In this document: piece by piece, positions 49,480 through 57,805 of the stretch | Layout: each line of letters begins with the position of its first letter | How positions within the stretch are numbered: position 1 is the first letter of the stretch | DNA from: Haliscomenobacter sp. | GTDB lineage: Bacteria; Bacteroidota; Bacteroidia; Chitinophagales; Saprospiraceae | Length of the DNA: 64,000 nt | Direction of reading: 5' to 3' | NCBI GenBank assembly: GCA_016707205.1 | Contig: JADJHZ010000007.1 | Location: 62,001-126,000, forward strand | Made by a program: the position numbers and the translations under genes | Notes under the pieces: generated by a model | Seen by the model: the letters and a program-made list of their open reading frames with translations, nothing else | Databases searched by the model: none | What the model was told of the DNA's origin: nothing

Positions 49480-49908
49480 TTATCCTTTCTTCCCCGAGCC
49501 CAGCACCAGAGCGACGACGGCGCCGGCAATAGCACCCATCACGGCGTAAACCACGATATCGACCAGTATGCCGGTCAGGGTCATCATGTTGGTCGTTCCA
49601 TAAAGAAGAAAGTCATAGCTCATCGCCATCAAGCCTGCGATGACTGCGCCTGCCATGGCGCCGGTCTGCCAGGTAGAAATATTGGCCCAACGGCCGAAAA
49701 TCACTGCCAGCAGCATACCGCCGGCGATATTGCCGACGATCATAGCCCAGAAAATCATCCCTTCGTCCGGGCGCATAACGGCCATCCCTTCAGGGGTGGA
49801 TTGCCCATCCATAAAAGAAGCCAGCACCATGCCGTAAATAAGCCATCCAAGGAGGAAGTAAACGACGCCGCCAGCCAGGCCTGCCAGCAAAATTTTGTTG
49901 GTACGCAT
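49480..49908 (-). CDS. Four-helix membrane protein, unknown
   Basis: A 142-residue protein with four hydrophobic segments at about 5-30, 50-70, 79-98 and 108-136, rich in Gly and Ala (LLAGLAGGVVYFLLGWLIYG). Bacteroidota have many such small proteins of the DUF1761 style, but I cannot assign the family. An acidic loop with PDEGM lies between helices 1 and 2. The gene is convergent with the aldolase gene and has a long AT-rich upstream region. Confidence 0.75.
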   Translation of the reverse strand: MRTNKILLAGLAGGVVYFLLGWLIYGMVLASFMDGQSTPEGMAVMRPDEGMIFWAMIVGNIAGGMLLAVIFGRWANISTWQTGAMAGAVIAGLMAMSYDFLLYGTTNMMTLTGILVDIVVYAVMGAIAGAVVALVLGSGKKG

Positions 49909-50264
49909 TGTGTATTGATTTTAGGTGAAAAAAGCAGGTAGTTGTCGCAACAATAAAAGATCATAAAAATTTTCAAATAATATTTTATTTCAGACTTTTA
50001 TGTTAATTTTTATTTCAAATGTAATATTTAAATTTGATTGTTTGCGTATTTTAAAAAATATTATCAACCTGAAAAGCCCGCTCAAATGAACAAATTCAGG
50101 GGTGTTTCCTGTTGCCGGAGGCATTCCCAGGAAGGAAAATAGCGAGCGCCCCGTTTACTTTTTCCTTAAAATGGGGTACCTTAAACTTGTTTTGGACACC
50201 CTTAGGCATGGCAAGCTGGAAGTTCGCCGGTTGCTTTGCCAGGAAATCCCCAAAATTTCACCCT
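49909..50264. other. AT-rich divergent spacer
   Basis: 356 bases between the membrane protein and the PAS gene. Bases 49970-50070 are very AT-rich. The frame of the PAS gene is open back to 50112, but that part reads as Trp/Phe/Lys-rich sequence without family features and is probably leader. No promoter with a clean TAnnTTTG was found. Confidence 0.45.
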
Positions 50265-50663
50265 ATGGCTGCATACCCGCTGGAGATCATCCTGAGCAGG
50301 CAGTTGGCAGAGAACCTGGCTATTCCGGCGTTTATTACAGATCCGGCAGGGAATTTGCTTTACTACAACGAGCAGGCTGAGGTTTTGCTTGGAAAGCGTT
50401 TTGAATTCACCGGGCCTATGTCGGTAGAGGAATGGTCGGTTATTTTCAAACCCAAAACCAAAGAAGGAAAAGACCTTCCGCCTTCCGATCTTCCTTTGGT
50501 CCAGACGCTGCATACCCGCCGCCCTTCGCACCACACGTTCTGGATAGAAAGCCTTGGAGGTCAGCGCCATCTGATCAGCGTGACCAGCCTTCCGCTTTTG
50601 GGGCCGGAAGGGACGTTTTATGGCGCCATGGCCATGTTCTGGAACAATGAACCTGCTTTATGA
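50265..50663 (+). CDS. PAS-domain protein, single domain
   Basis: A 132-residue protein that is one PAS sensor domain: ENLAIPAFITDPAGNLLYYNEQAEVLLGK at the start is the canonical PAS beginning, and the end holds the two long strands (ISVTSLPLLGPEGTFYGAMAMFW). No output domain is attached. It overlaps the MBL gene by four bases (ATGA), so a sensor-effector pair encoded as two proteins is likely. The ligand is unknown. The ATG at 50265 is chosen because the residues before it lack PAS features. Confidence 0.82.
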   Translation: MAAYPLEIILSRQLAENLAIPAFITDPAGNLLYYNEQAEVLLGKRFEFTGPMSVEEWSVIFKPKTKEGKDLPPSDLPLVQTLHTRRPSHHTFWIESLGGQRHLISVTSLPLLGPEGTFYGAMAMFWNNEPAL

Positions 50664-51493
50664 ACGTGACGTTCTGGGGAACGAGAGGTTCGCTGCCTTG
50701 TTCGGGGCCGGATACCCAGATCTACGGTGGTAATACGCCGTGCGTCAGCGTTTCGGTTGGAGAGGAATTACTCATCCTCGACGCAGGCTCGGGAATCCGA
50801 AGGCTGGGTATCAACCTCAAGGGGGCGTATTCCACGTTCCATTTGCTTTTGTCGCACCTTCATATGGATCACATCCAGGGAATGGGGTTTTTCCTGCCAC
50901 TGTACGACCCCAAGGCGGAAGTTCATATCTATGGCCCTGCCGGACACAGCGCGCCCCTGATCGACCGCCTGAGCAGATATCTTTCTCCTCCGCTGTTTCC
51001 GATCCGAATACGGGAACTTCCCTGCAGGCTCTTTGTGCACGAGGTGCCCCCACGGCCCTTCAATATTGGAAGCTTTAGGATCGTCGCCCAACGGGTCATC
51101 CACCCGGGAGTCACGATAGGGTACCGGATTCAGCACGGGCAATCTATTCTGGCCTATCTTCCAGACCACGAACCCATGCTCGGGGCAAACGGCCGGATGA
51201 AAGATCTGCGTTGGCTTTCCGGACATGATTTAGCGCACCAGGCGGGATTGCTCATTCACGACGCCCAGTTTACCGATGAAGAGTATCCCCGGTTTGTCGG
51301 ATGGGGCCATAGCAGCCTGAGCCAAACGCTGGAATTTGCCCGTCTGACGGAGGTCCGGCAACTTGCCCTGTTTCACCACGATCCAGGAAGAGATGATTTG
51401 CAAATGGAGGTCTTATTCCAGCAGACTCTGGCGCAACAAGTTTTACCTTTCGACGCCCGTATTCCGAAGGAAGGAGAAATCCTTGTAATTTAG
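50660..51493 (+). CDS. Metallo-beta-lactamase-fold hydrolase
   Basis: A 277-residue MBL-fold enzyme with the two-metal motif HLHMDH (His66, His68, Asp70, His71) after VTFWGTRGSLPCSG and LLILDAGSGIR, the start typical of a phosphodiesterase-like MBL branch (relatives of PhnP and tRNase Z). Later ligands are His near 149, Asp in HDAQFTDEEY and His in FHHDP. It probably hydrolyses a phosphodiester or cyclic nucleotide. Overlap with the PAS gene suggests control by the PAS protein. Confidence 0.88.
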   Translation: MNVTFWGTRGSLPCSGPDTQIYGGNTPCVSVSVGEELLILDAGSGIRRLGINLKGAYSTFHLLLSHLHMDHIQGMGFFLPLYDPKAEVHIYGPAGHSAPLIDRLSRYLSPPLFPIRIRELPCRLFVHEVPPRPFNIGSFRIVAQRVIHPGVTIGYRIQHGQSILAYLPDHEPMLGANGRMKDLRWLSGHDLAHQAGLLIHDAQFTDEEYPRFVGWGHSSLSQTLEFARLTEVRQLALFHHDPGRDDLQMEVLFQQTLAQQVLPFDARIPKEGEILVI

Positions 51494-51527
51494 CGCCAAA
51501 GTTCCCCATTTAAACCAGGTCGTTTAC

Positions 51528-52385
51528 ATGAGTCGTCTGCTTTTTTACCTGATTGTCAAGCCGTTGTCGTTTCTTTCGCTCCCTGTCCTTTACGCTGTTT
51601 CCGATTTCGTTTCTTTTACAATCTATTTCCTGATTGGTTTTCGGAAAAAAGTCGTCCTGACGAATATGCGAAACGCCTTTCCGGAAAAATCCGAGCAGGA
51701 GATCAAGCGGCTGGCCCGAAAATTTTACCGGCATTTCACGGACGTCATCGTCGAAACGATCCGGTTGTTCTCTATGTCAAAAGAAGAACTGCTTCGCCGG
51801 ATGCGGGTAGTAAACCCGGAAGTATTGGATCCGTTTTTTGAACAGGGGAGAAGCGTCTTCCTGGCTGCAGGCCACTACAACAACTGGGAATTGGCGGCAA
51901 TTGCGCTCACTGCTCAAGTCCGGCACCGGGCTGCCGCGATTTATGCGCCTTTGACTAACCCCTTCTTCGACCGGAAAATGAAAGAATCGCGCGGACGTTT
52001 CGGACTGGTCCTTATTCCCAAAAAGGAAGCTTCCGCTTTTTTTGCCCGCCCCTCGGAGCCGCCGTTTATTATGGTCATGGGCACCGATCAATCTCCTACG
52101 TTTAACCGGAACGTGCATTGGACGACCTTCCTAAATCAGGATACCGCCGTTATGCTGGGCACCGAAAAATATAGCCAGCGCCTGAATGCCCCCGTCGTGT
52201 TCGGATTTATCCGCAAACCCGCCCGGGGAATGTATGAATTGACCTTTCACCTGGTCGAAGATCATCCGGCACAAACACCGCACGGGGAGATCACCGAAAA
52301 ACATACCCGCCTGCTCGAAGAGGAAATCCTCGAAGCCCCTGAATACTGGCTTTGGACGCATAAACGGTGGAAGAGGAAAAGGTAG
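51528..52385 (+). CDS. LpxL/HtrB-type lysophospholipid acyltransferase
   Basis: A 285-residue membrane-bound acyltransferase of the LpxL/HtrB family, which adds secondary acyl chains to lipid A or, in some Bacteroidota, to other lipids. Motifs: an N-terminal hydrophobic helix (about 1-36), NMRNAFPEKS (about 45-54), the HX4E catalytic motif in GHYNNWE (about 112-117), and the region GTDQSPTF. The C-terminus ends in a basic tail RWKRKR that runs directly into a repeat. It stands 34 bases after the MBL gene and may be in the same operon. Confidence 0.9.
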   Translation: MSRLLFYLIVKPLSFLSLPVLYAVSDFVSFTIYFLIGFRKKVVLTNMRNAFPEKSEQEIKRLARKFYRHFTDVIVETIRLFSMSKEELLRRMRVVNPEVLDPFFEQGRSVFLAAGHYNNWELAAIALTAQVRHRAAAIYAPLTNPFFDRKMKESRGRFGLVLIPKKEASAFFARPSEPPFIMVMGTDQSPTFNRNVHWTTFLNQDTAVMLGTEKYSQRLNAPVVFGFIRKPARGMYELTFHLVEDHPAQTPHGEITEKHTRLLEEEILEAPEYWLWTHKRWKRKR

Positions 52386-52452
52386 CGAGGTTGCGAGGTT
52401 ACGAAGTTACGAGGTCTTTGTTCGCAACTTCGCAACCTCGCAACTTCGTAAC
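52386..52452. repeat. Period-8 repeats (GTTRCGAR) in inverted orientation
   Basis: Four units of GTTRCGAR type from 52390 on, then a complementary set from about 52423. The arms differ only by G/A transitions, so they pair with a few wobble or mismatched positions. The repeat lies between convergent genes and encodes the last 18 or so residues of the S9 peptidase frame. Confidence 0.6.
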
Positions 52453-54582
52453 ATAAAACCTCATCAAGGCCTCACACCCGGCACTATTCCCCACCAGGTA
52501 TTTCATCCAGAACTGTTCGGAAAGCTGAACGGAGTGGTTGCGTTTCAGCCCCCCGATGCCATGGCGGTTGCCGGGATAGACCATCATCTCGAAAGATTTG
52601 CCCAGATCCTGGAGTTTGCTGACCAGTTGCATGGTGTTCTGCATGTGGACGTTGTCGTCGATCTCGCCGTGGATGAGCAGCAGTTTGCCCTTGAATTTAT
52701 CCGCATAAGTCATTACGGAGCCCGCTTTGTACCCTTCGGGATTGTCTTGCGGGGTATCCATATACCGCTCGGTATAGATGTTGTCGTAAAGCCGCCAATC
52801 GGTGACCGGCGCGCTGGAAACGCCGTGGGTGAAATAATCCGCTCCGTAGGTCAGGGCCATGGCGGTCATGTATCCGCCGTAGCTCCCTCCGCGGATGCCT
52901 ACGCGGGTGGAATCGATAAACGGTTTGGAGCGGAGCCATTTCACGGTTTCGATGTAGTCGTGCATTTCCCATTTGCCCAGGCTGCGGTGCATGTAGTCCA
53001 GGCCTTTTTTGCCGAATTTGCCGGAAGCGCGGTGGTCAACGGCAAACAGGATAACGCCGGCGTTGACCAGCTTGTCGGTGGCATAGCTGCGGTAGCTATT
53101 GAAGATGCGTCCGGCATCCGGCCCTCCGTAGATGTCAAAGAGGATAGGATAGGACTTGGAGGGGTCAAAGCCAGGAGGAAGCACCCAATAAGCGGGTAGG
53201 TTGAAGCCATCGGTGGACGGGACGGAGAAGAATTCGACCTTGATGCCTTTCTCGGCGTTGGCGTCTTTCTTCATTTCGCCCAGCAAAAGCACCTGCTTGC
53301 CGGTATGGTCGTAGATCGCCAGCTTGCCGGGATGGGTAAAGCTGGAGAATTGGTCGGCGAAATAGTTGCCTCCTGGCGCCAGGGTACAGGAGTGGGTTCC
53401 CGCGCCCTGAGTCAATTGCTTGAATCCGGAGCCGTCGAGGTTTACGCTGAAGAGGTGGCGCTCGGTACCGGTTCCTTCCGGCCCGGTTCCGGTGAAAAAG
53501 AGTTTTTTGCCCGTTTCATCCACCTGGACCACGCCGGTTACCCTCCAGGGTACATTGGTCAGTTGGGCCACTTGTTTGCCTGCATAGTTGTAATGGTACA
53601 GATTCTCCCAATCGCTGCGGTAGGAGCGGAGGATAAAGCCTTTATCTCCCTGCAGGAATTCGATATCGGTGTAAAAGTCTACCCAGGTGGGACGGGACTC
53701 CTCATACACTTTGGAGGTTTTTCCCGTTGCCGGATCGCCCAGATATAAGTGCAGCAGGTTTTGATCCCGGTTCATTTGGTGAAAAAGGAGTTTGTTCCCG
53801 GGCGTCCAGTACACCCAGGCGGTATAGTCGAGCAGGGGATCTTCGGCTATCTGCGTCAACGCTCCGGTTTGCACATCGGCCACGGCGAGGGCCACATCGG
53901 GCAGCGGATCGCCGGCTTTGGGGTAGCGTTCTTCTTCCAGGTAGCCGTGGGTCATATCTTCCGATTCGGCGTGGTAGATAGGGAACAGGGGAACGGGGTG
54001 GTCATCGAACCGAAGGAATGCGATGTGCTTGCTGTCGGGCGACCAGTAGAAGGCGCGGTAATTGCTGCCGCGGCCCAGGATCTCCTCGAAATACACCCAG
54101 GAAGCGTACCCGTTGTAGATCAGGCCGCCACCGTCGGGAGTTAGCTGGCGCTCAAGCCCCGTGGCAAGATCCAGGACGAACAGGTTTCCGGAACGGGTAT
54201 AGGCCAGTTTCTTTCCATCCGGAGCAAATACCGGGTTTTGTTCGGCGCCCGGGGTGGCGGTGAGCTGCCGGTAGTTCTTATCGGCTGCGGTGAACAGGAA
54301 CAAATCCCCTTTGTTGAGCACGACCAGACGCCCGCGGTCGGGAGTGGCGGTCGAGTTAAAGGGGGTCGCGCGCACCCCTTCGGGAAGCATGGATTCGATC
54401 GTTGGGGGTTCTTGGTATGGGGTTTCTTTGCCCGTCCGGGCATTGACCTGAACCTTGACCTTGCCGCCGTCTTTGTACAGCGCAAAGTGTTCTCCATCGA
54501 GCCATTTGACAAACCTGGGCATGTCTTGCGCCCCCAGGCCGAAGGCCAGGAATAGCCCTAAAACAACCATCCATTTTTTCAT
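52399..54582 (-). CDS. Secreted S9 (dipeptidyl-peptidase IV type) serine peptidase
   Basis: A 727-residue exported peptidase (signal ending LGAQ, residue 19). Residues about 25-470 form a beta propeller with blades such as FAPDGKKLAYTRSGNLFVLDL; the rest is an alpha/beta-hydrolase. Catalytic residues: Ser in GGSYGG, Asp in HGEIDDNVH and His in PGNRHGI. It cleaves X-Pro or X-Ala dipeptides from peptides in relatives. The domain normally ends near FWMKYLVG; the last 24 or so residues (CEALMRFYVTKLRGCEV and on) come partly from the repeat and are not part of the conserved fold. Confidence 0.93.
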   Translation of the reverse strand: MKKWMVVLGLFLAFGLGAQDMPRFVKWLDGEHFALYKDGGKVKVQVNARTGKETPYQEPPTIESMLPEGVRATPFNSTATPDRGRLVVLNKGDLFLFTAADKNYRQLTATPGAEQNPVFAPDGKKLAYTRSGNLFVLDLATGLERQLTPDGGGLIYNGYASWVYFEEILGRGSNYRAFYWSPDSKHIAFLRFDDHPVPLFPIYHAESEDMTHGYLEEERYPKAGDPLPDVALAVADVQTGALTQIAEDPLLDYTAWVYWTPGNKLLFHQMNRDQNLLHLYLGDPATGKTSKVYEESRPTWVDFYTDIEFLQGDKGFILRSYRSDWENLYHYNYAGKQVAQLTNVPWRVTGVVQVDETGKKLFFTGTGPEGTGTERHLFSVNLDGSGFKQLTQGAGTHSCTLAPGGNYFADQFSSFTHPGKLAIYDHTGKQVLLLGEMKKDANAEKGIKVEFFSVPSTDGFNLPAYWVLPPGFDPSKSYPILFDIYGGPDAGRIFNSYRSYATDKLVNAGVILFAVDHRASGKFGKKGLDYMHRSLGKWEMHDYIETVKWLRSKPFIDSTRVGIRGGSYGGYMTAMALTYGADYFTHGVSSAPVTDWRLYDNIYTERYMDTPQDNPEGYKAGSVMTYADKFKGKLLLIHGEIDDNVHMQNTMQLVSKLQDLGKSFEMMVYPGNRHGIGGLKRNHSVQLSEQFWMKYLVGNSAGCEALMRFYVTKLRGCEVANKDLVTS

Positions 54583-54605
54583 CTTTCCTTCTTTTTAAGG
54601 TTTAT

Positions 54606-54750
54606 GTAACTATTTACCACTCCGGTCGAAAATGCCTGGATTAACCCCTTACCCTAAAGGGAGTCCGTCATTTTCTCCCTTCGCTCCCTTTAGGGACGGG
54701 GAAAACAAAGGGAGAAAATGCCCGCCCACCGACTCTGGCTAAACAGTTAC
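54606..54750. repeat. Interleaved inverted repeats with terminal inverted ends
   Basis: Two perfect inverted pairs are interleaved: CCCTAAAGGGAG (54652-54663) with 54684-54695, and CATTTTCTCCCTT (54669-54681) with 54708-54720. The order A-B-A'-B' allows a pseudoknot in RNA or two exclusive folds. The ends carry an imperfect inverted repeat, GTAACTATTTACC (54606-54618) with GGCTAAACAGTTAC (54737-54750), with GTTTAT next to both, so it may be a degraded MITE. It lies in the promoter region of the S9 peptidase gene. Confidence 0.6.
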
Positions 54751-54775
54751 AAGTTTATTTATAATGATATACCCC

Positions 54776-55336
54776 TCAACGGCCGTCCGTAAAGTGTTTT
54801 CGCTGTTTGTCCCGGGCAAACTTATCCGCGTTGAATGAAGCGGATTGGTTTCTGGGGATAGACAAGCTATCCCAGGCGCCGGTTTTAGCCGTTTTGGCGG
54901 CGAAGATCATTTGTCCCACATGGTAGGGGTAATGCGCCAACTGCCGGTTGATGGCCTCAAGAACGGTATGCCCTTCGTTGCGGATGTAAACGATCCGCTC
55001 CAGATCGCTCTCCTGGATTCGGTCCAGAGTGTCCAGGAAACAGGCCCATCCTTCTTCCCATTTTTCCATCACCTCTTCCCGGGTAGTCCAATCGTTCTCG
55101 AATTCCTCGTCGCGCTGACGCCAGGGCTTTTCCCCGTCGGAGGTGAAAAAATCGGTCCAGCGGGAACGCATATTTCCCCAAAGGTGCTTGGCGATTGTAG
55201 CAATGGAATTACTTTCCGGATTTGGGCACAGAAAAAGTTGTTCGGGGTGGAGTTGTTCCATGGCCTGCTCTCCGAGCTTTTTATAGTAGCGAAACAGCTT
55301 CCGGACGCTTTCCAGGTAATCGGCAGACGTGGACAT
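54776..55336 (-). CDS. DUF1572 protein (DinB-like four-helix fold)
   Basis: A 186-residue protein of the DUF1572 group in the DinB/YfiT-like superfamily. Markers are SIATIAKHLWGNMRSRWTDF (about 45-63), EKPWRQRDEEFE, and AHYPYHVGQMIFAAK (about 134-148) with the His residues (His51, His135, His139) that bind a metal in the superfamily. Many such proteins act as thiol-dependent transferases, but DUF1572 has no fixed role. It is 9 bases downstream of the serine hydrolase gene on the same strand. Confidence 0.88.
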   Translation of the reverse strand: MSTSADYLESVRKLFRYYKKLGEQAMEQLHPEQLFLCPNPESNSIATIAKHLWGNMRSRWTDFFTSDGEKPWRQRDEEFENDWTTREEVMEKWEEGWACFLDTLDRIQESDLERIVYIRNEGHTVLEAINRQLAHYPYHVGQMIFAAKTAKTGAWDSLSIPRNQSASFNADKFARDKQRKHFTDGR

Positions 55337-55345
55337 AGGCGTTTG

Positions 55346-56770
55346 TTATTGTTTTTTGAACCAAAGATTACGCACCCGGCCGTTCGATACGCGGATACCG
55401 AGTACGTGGGATTGATTATCGCGCACGACTTCCACCTCGGTGAAGAAGGAAGTGCGGCTTTGCAGTTCGTTAAAGCGGTAGGGGACCAGTTCAAAGTCGA
55501 CATGGCGGGGGTGAGCCACAAATAATTTATCCCCTCTGACGGCGAGCGTATATTCTGTTTGGAGTTCGTCGCTGTAATAGGCGCCCTCCAGGGTCCGCAA
55601 AAAAGCGGTGTTTTGGAGCGAGGGGTCGGGTTGGGGTTGAGGGGGAGACAGATTAGCCGCGGCGTTGGTAGCAGGTTTGGGCATCGGGAATTTGCCTTCG
55701 AGAAAGAGATCCGCTAAGGCAAGCGCTTTCGCGCCGGGGTTGGCGGAAGAAAAGTTGGTCATCACCACCACTCCGGCGTCGAAATCCGGGAAATACGTCA
55801 GTTGGGCCCGGTATCCGCCCACGCTGCCGCCGTGCTGAAGCACCCGGAGCCCCCGGTAGGTTTCGCAGACGATGCCCAGGGCATAGGTAAGGGTATCGCC
55901 ATTCGTCAGGATGCCGCGTTCCTGAAGCATGCGAATTGCCGCAGGCCCCCCCACCCGGGGGTTGCCGAAATTGCCCATCCATTTGGCCATGTCGGCCAGG
56001 GTACTGTAGACGTTGCCGTTGCCGTAGTAGGTCCAGTATTCTTTGGGACGGGTAAATCCAGTAGTGGTAAACCCCTCGTAGGATGTAGCGGTTTTGGGAT
56101 AGATTTTTTCGAGATTATAGCGAAACTCCGTTGACGTCATCCCCAAGGGGTCAAAAATCCGCTTCCTGGTAAAATCGGTGAACGGCATTCCGGCAACCCG
56201 TTCCACGATCTTGGTGCACAAGTTGAATCCGGTGTTGCAGTATAAGTATTCCGAACCGGTGGGGAAATTGAGCTCCTTTTGCCAAGCCATGTACTTGAGT
56301 AAATCTTCGTTGGTCATGTGATCGCCATCGCGCCAGCCGGCCAGAGCCAGCAGGTTTTGGAAATTGCGCAGCCCGCTGGTATGGGTGAGCAGATGGCGGA
56401 TCGTGATCGGCGTTCCGAAATCGGGGAGCTCGGGAAGGTACTTGCGCACGTCGTCTTCGAGGGAAAGCTTGCCCTCCTGGGCAAGCAGCACGATGGCGAA
56501 TGCAGTAAACTGTTTGGAAACCGAACCGGTATTAAACACCGTTTCGCTGGTGATGGGGACTTCGTACTCCAGACTGCCCATCCCGTATGCGCCGGACCAG
56601 GCGATTGCTCCTTTCTCAATCCAGGCAACGACTCCTCCCGGGTGACGGGGGAGCTTCCAGAGGGCAAAAAGGGAGTCTGCCCGGGCCGCAACGGGTTGGG
56701 TAGATCCGGCGGGGAGCGCCAGGAGGTAAAAAAAAGAAAGGATAAGCCAGGAGTAACCTATTTTCGTCAT
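55346..56770 (-). CDS. Beta-lactamase-family serine hydrolase, secreted
   Basis: A 474-residue exported serine hydrolase (signal ending about residue 24) of the class C beta-lactamase/DD-peptidase/esterase family. All catalytic motifs are intact: Ser83 and Lys86 in GSVSKQF, Tyr in LYCNTGF (YxN), and LQHGGSVGGY (HxG). A C-terminal beta domain (about 385-474) follows a Pro-rich linker. Relatives include peptidases, esterases and D-aminoacylases. It is followed by the DUF1572 gene. Confidence 0.9.
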   Translation of the reverse strand: MTKIGYSWLILSFFYLLALPAGSTQPVAARADSLFALWKLPRHPGGVVAWIEKGAIAWSGAYGMGSLEYEVPITSETVFNTGSVSKQFTAFAIVLLAQEGKLSLEDDVRKYLPELPDFGTPITIRHLLTHTSGLRNFQNLLALAGWRDGDHMTNEDLLKYMAWQKELNFPTGSEYLYCNTGFNLCTKIVERVAGMPFTDFTRKRIFDPLGMTSTEFRYNLEKIYPKTATSYEGFTTTGFTRPKEYWTYYGNGNVYSTLADMAKWMGNFGNPRVGGPAAIRMLQERGILTNGDTLTYALGIVCETYRGLRVLQHGGSVGGYRAQLTYFPDFDAGVVVMTNFSSANPGAKALALADLFLEGKFPMPKPATNAAANLSPPQPQPDPSLQNTAFLRTLEGAYYSDELQTEYTLAVRGDKLFVAHPRHVDFELVPYRFNELQSRTSFFTEVEVVRDNQSHVLGIRVSNGRVRNLWFKKQ

Positions 56771-56970
56771 GGTTGTTTCGTTTTTGTACGCTTCGTTCGG
56801 TTTGTTTTAAAGAAAGGTTTTTTCTTCCAGCAGATCGCCAAATCAAATAGGACAAAACGCAATTAAGTAAAAATAGGGAATTCAACCGTAAAAAGCCGTT
56901 TAATGGACCTGTTTTACGATCGCATCACGTATATCTTTCTAATTTCTAAGGTCTATCGTCTAAAGTCTAG

Positions 56971-56978
56971 TATCTTTG
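56971..56978 (+). promoter_or_regulatory. -7 element TATCTTTG for adk
   Basis: Exact TAnnTTTG match about 40 bases before the adk ATG. Bases just upstream (56949-56970) contain imperfect repeats of the GTCTAAAG kind. Confidence 0.55.
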
Positions 56979-57017
56979 CACCCTGAAATGAATTGCTCAC
57001 TTTAAGCACTGAATCGC

Positions 57018-57611
57018 ATGATCGCGTTGATCCTTTTTGGCCCTCCAGGATCGGGCAAGGGAACCCAGGCCGCCAAACTGATGGATAAGTATGGGATGAT
57101 CCATATTTCTACCGGCGACCTGTTCCGCTATGAAATGGGAAACAACACGCCCTTGGGGCTGGAAGCCAAAAGCTATATGGAAAAAGGCCAGCTGGTGCCG
57201 GATAGTGTCACGATCGGCATGCTGCGCAATAAAGTCGAAGCGCATCCGGAAGCCAAAGGGTTTATTTTTGACGGCTTCCCGCGCACACTAGCCCAATCGG
57301 TGGCCCTGGATAGCTTGCTCGCCGAACAAGGGGCGGAAGTATCCGGACTGATTATGCTCGATGTTTCTGACGACGAGATCACGCGCCGTATCCTGGGCCG
57401 GGGCCTCGACTCCGGCCGGGCCGACGACCTCGACGAAGCGATCATTCGCAAACGCATTGAGGTATATAAAAACGAGACCTCACCGGTGTTTGATTATTAC
57501 CACCAGAAAGGGAAATCGCACCAAATCGTTGGCTTCGGAACGATTCAGGAGATTTTCGAACGGCTTTGCGCCACGATTGAGGGGTTTGAGGCGGAGCCTC
57601 ACCTGGAGTAG
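57018..57611 (+). CDS. adk: Adenylate kinase
   Basis: Adenylate kinase balances ATP, ADP and AMP. The 197-residue protein has the P-loop GPPGSGKGT (8-16), the AMP-binding STGDLFR (31-37), FDGFPRT (84-90) and a short LID (RILGRGLDSGRADD), the small form without the zinc-binding insert. The last residues (FEAEPHLE) are encoded by the GAGGCGGAGCCTC repeat, so the C-terminus has been altered by repeat intrusion. Confidence 0.96.
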   Translation: MIALILFGPPGSGKGTQAAKLMDKYGMIHISTGDLFRYEMGNNTPLGLEAKSYMEKGQLVPDSVTIGMLRNKVEAHPEAKGFIFDGFPRTLAQSVALDSLLAEQGAEVSGLIMLDVSDDEITRRILGRGLDSGRADDLDEAIIRKRIEVYKNETSPVFDYYHQKGKSHQIVGFGTIQEIFERLCATIEGFEAEPHLE

Positions 57612-57744
57612 GTCCGAGGCGGAGCCACGAACCAGAATACAGAGAACGCCGGTCAGGGGACCGGCGGATAGTTTCGCACGGAATCTGCGGATTCCGGCGA
57701 ACAGGGTAGTTTCGCGCGGAATCTGCGGATTCCGGCGAACAGGA
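57589..57744. repeat. Palindrome array: second locus of the 40-kb repeat mosaic
   Basis: GAGGC-GGA-GCCTC (57589-57601), GCCGGTC-AGGG-GACCGGC (57648-57665) and two tandem 38-base units (57669-57706 and 57707-57744, two differences) with the inner hairpin GGAATC-TGCG-GATTCC. The module order matches 40145-40389. The first palindrome lies inside adk. Confidence 0.75.
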
Positions 57745-57805
57745 GAATATGGGTCAATTGTAAAAAATAGCCAGCGTCTAACGGCTAACGTCCAGCGTCT
57801 ATATT

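Noticed and set aside
57669..57744. 38-base repeats as a CRISPR start
   Set aside because: The two units are directly adjacent without spacer and consist of a hairpin module found elsewhere.
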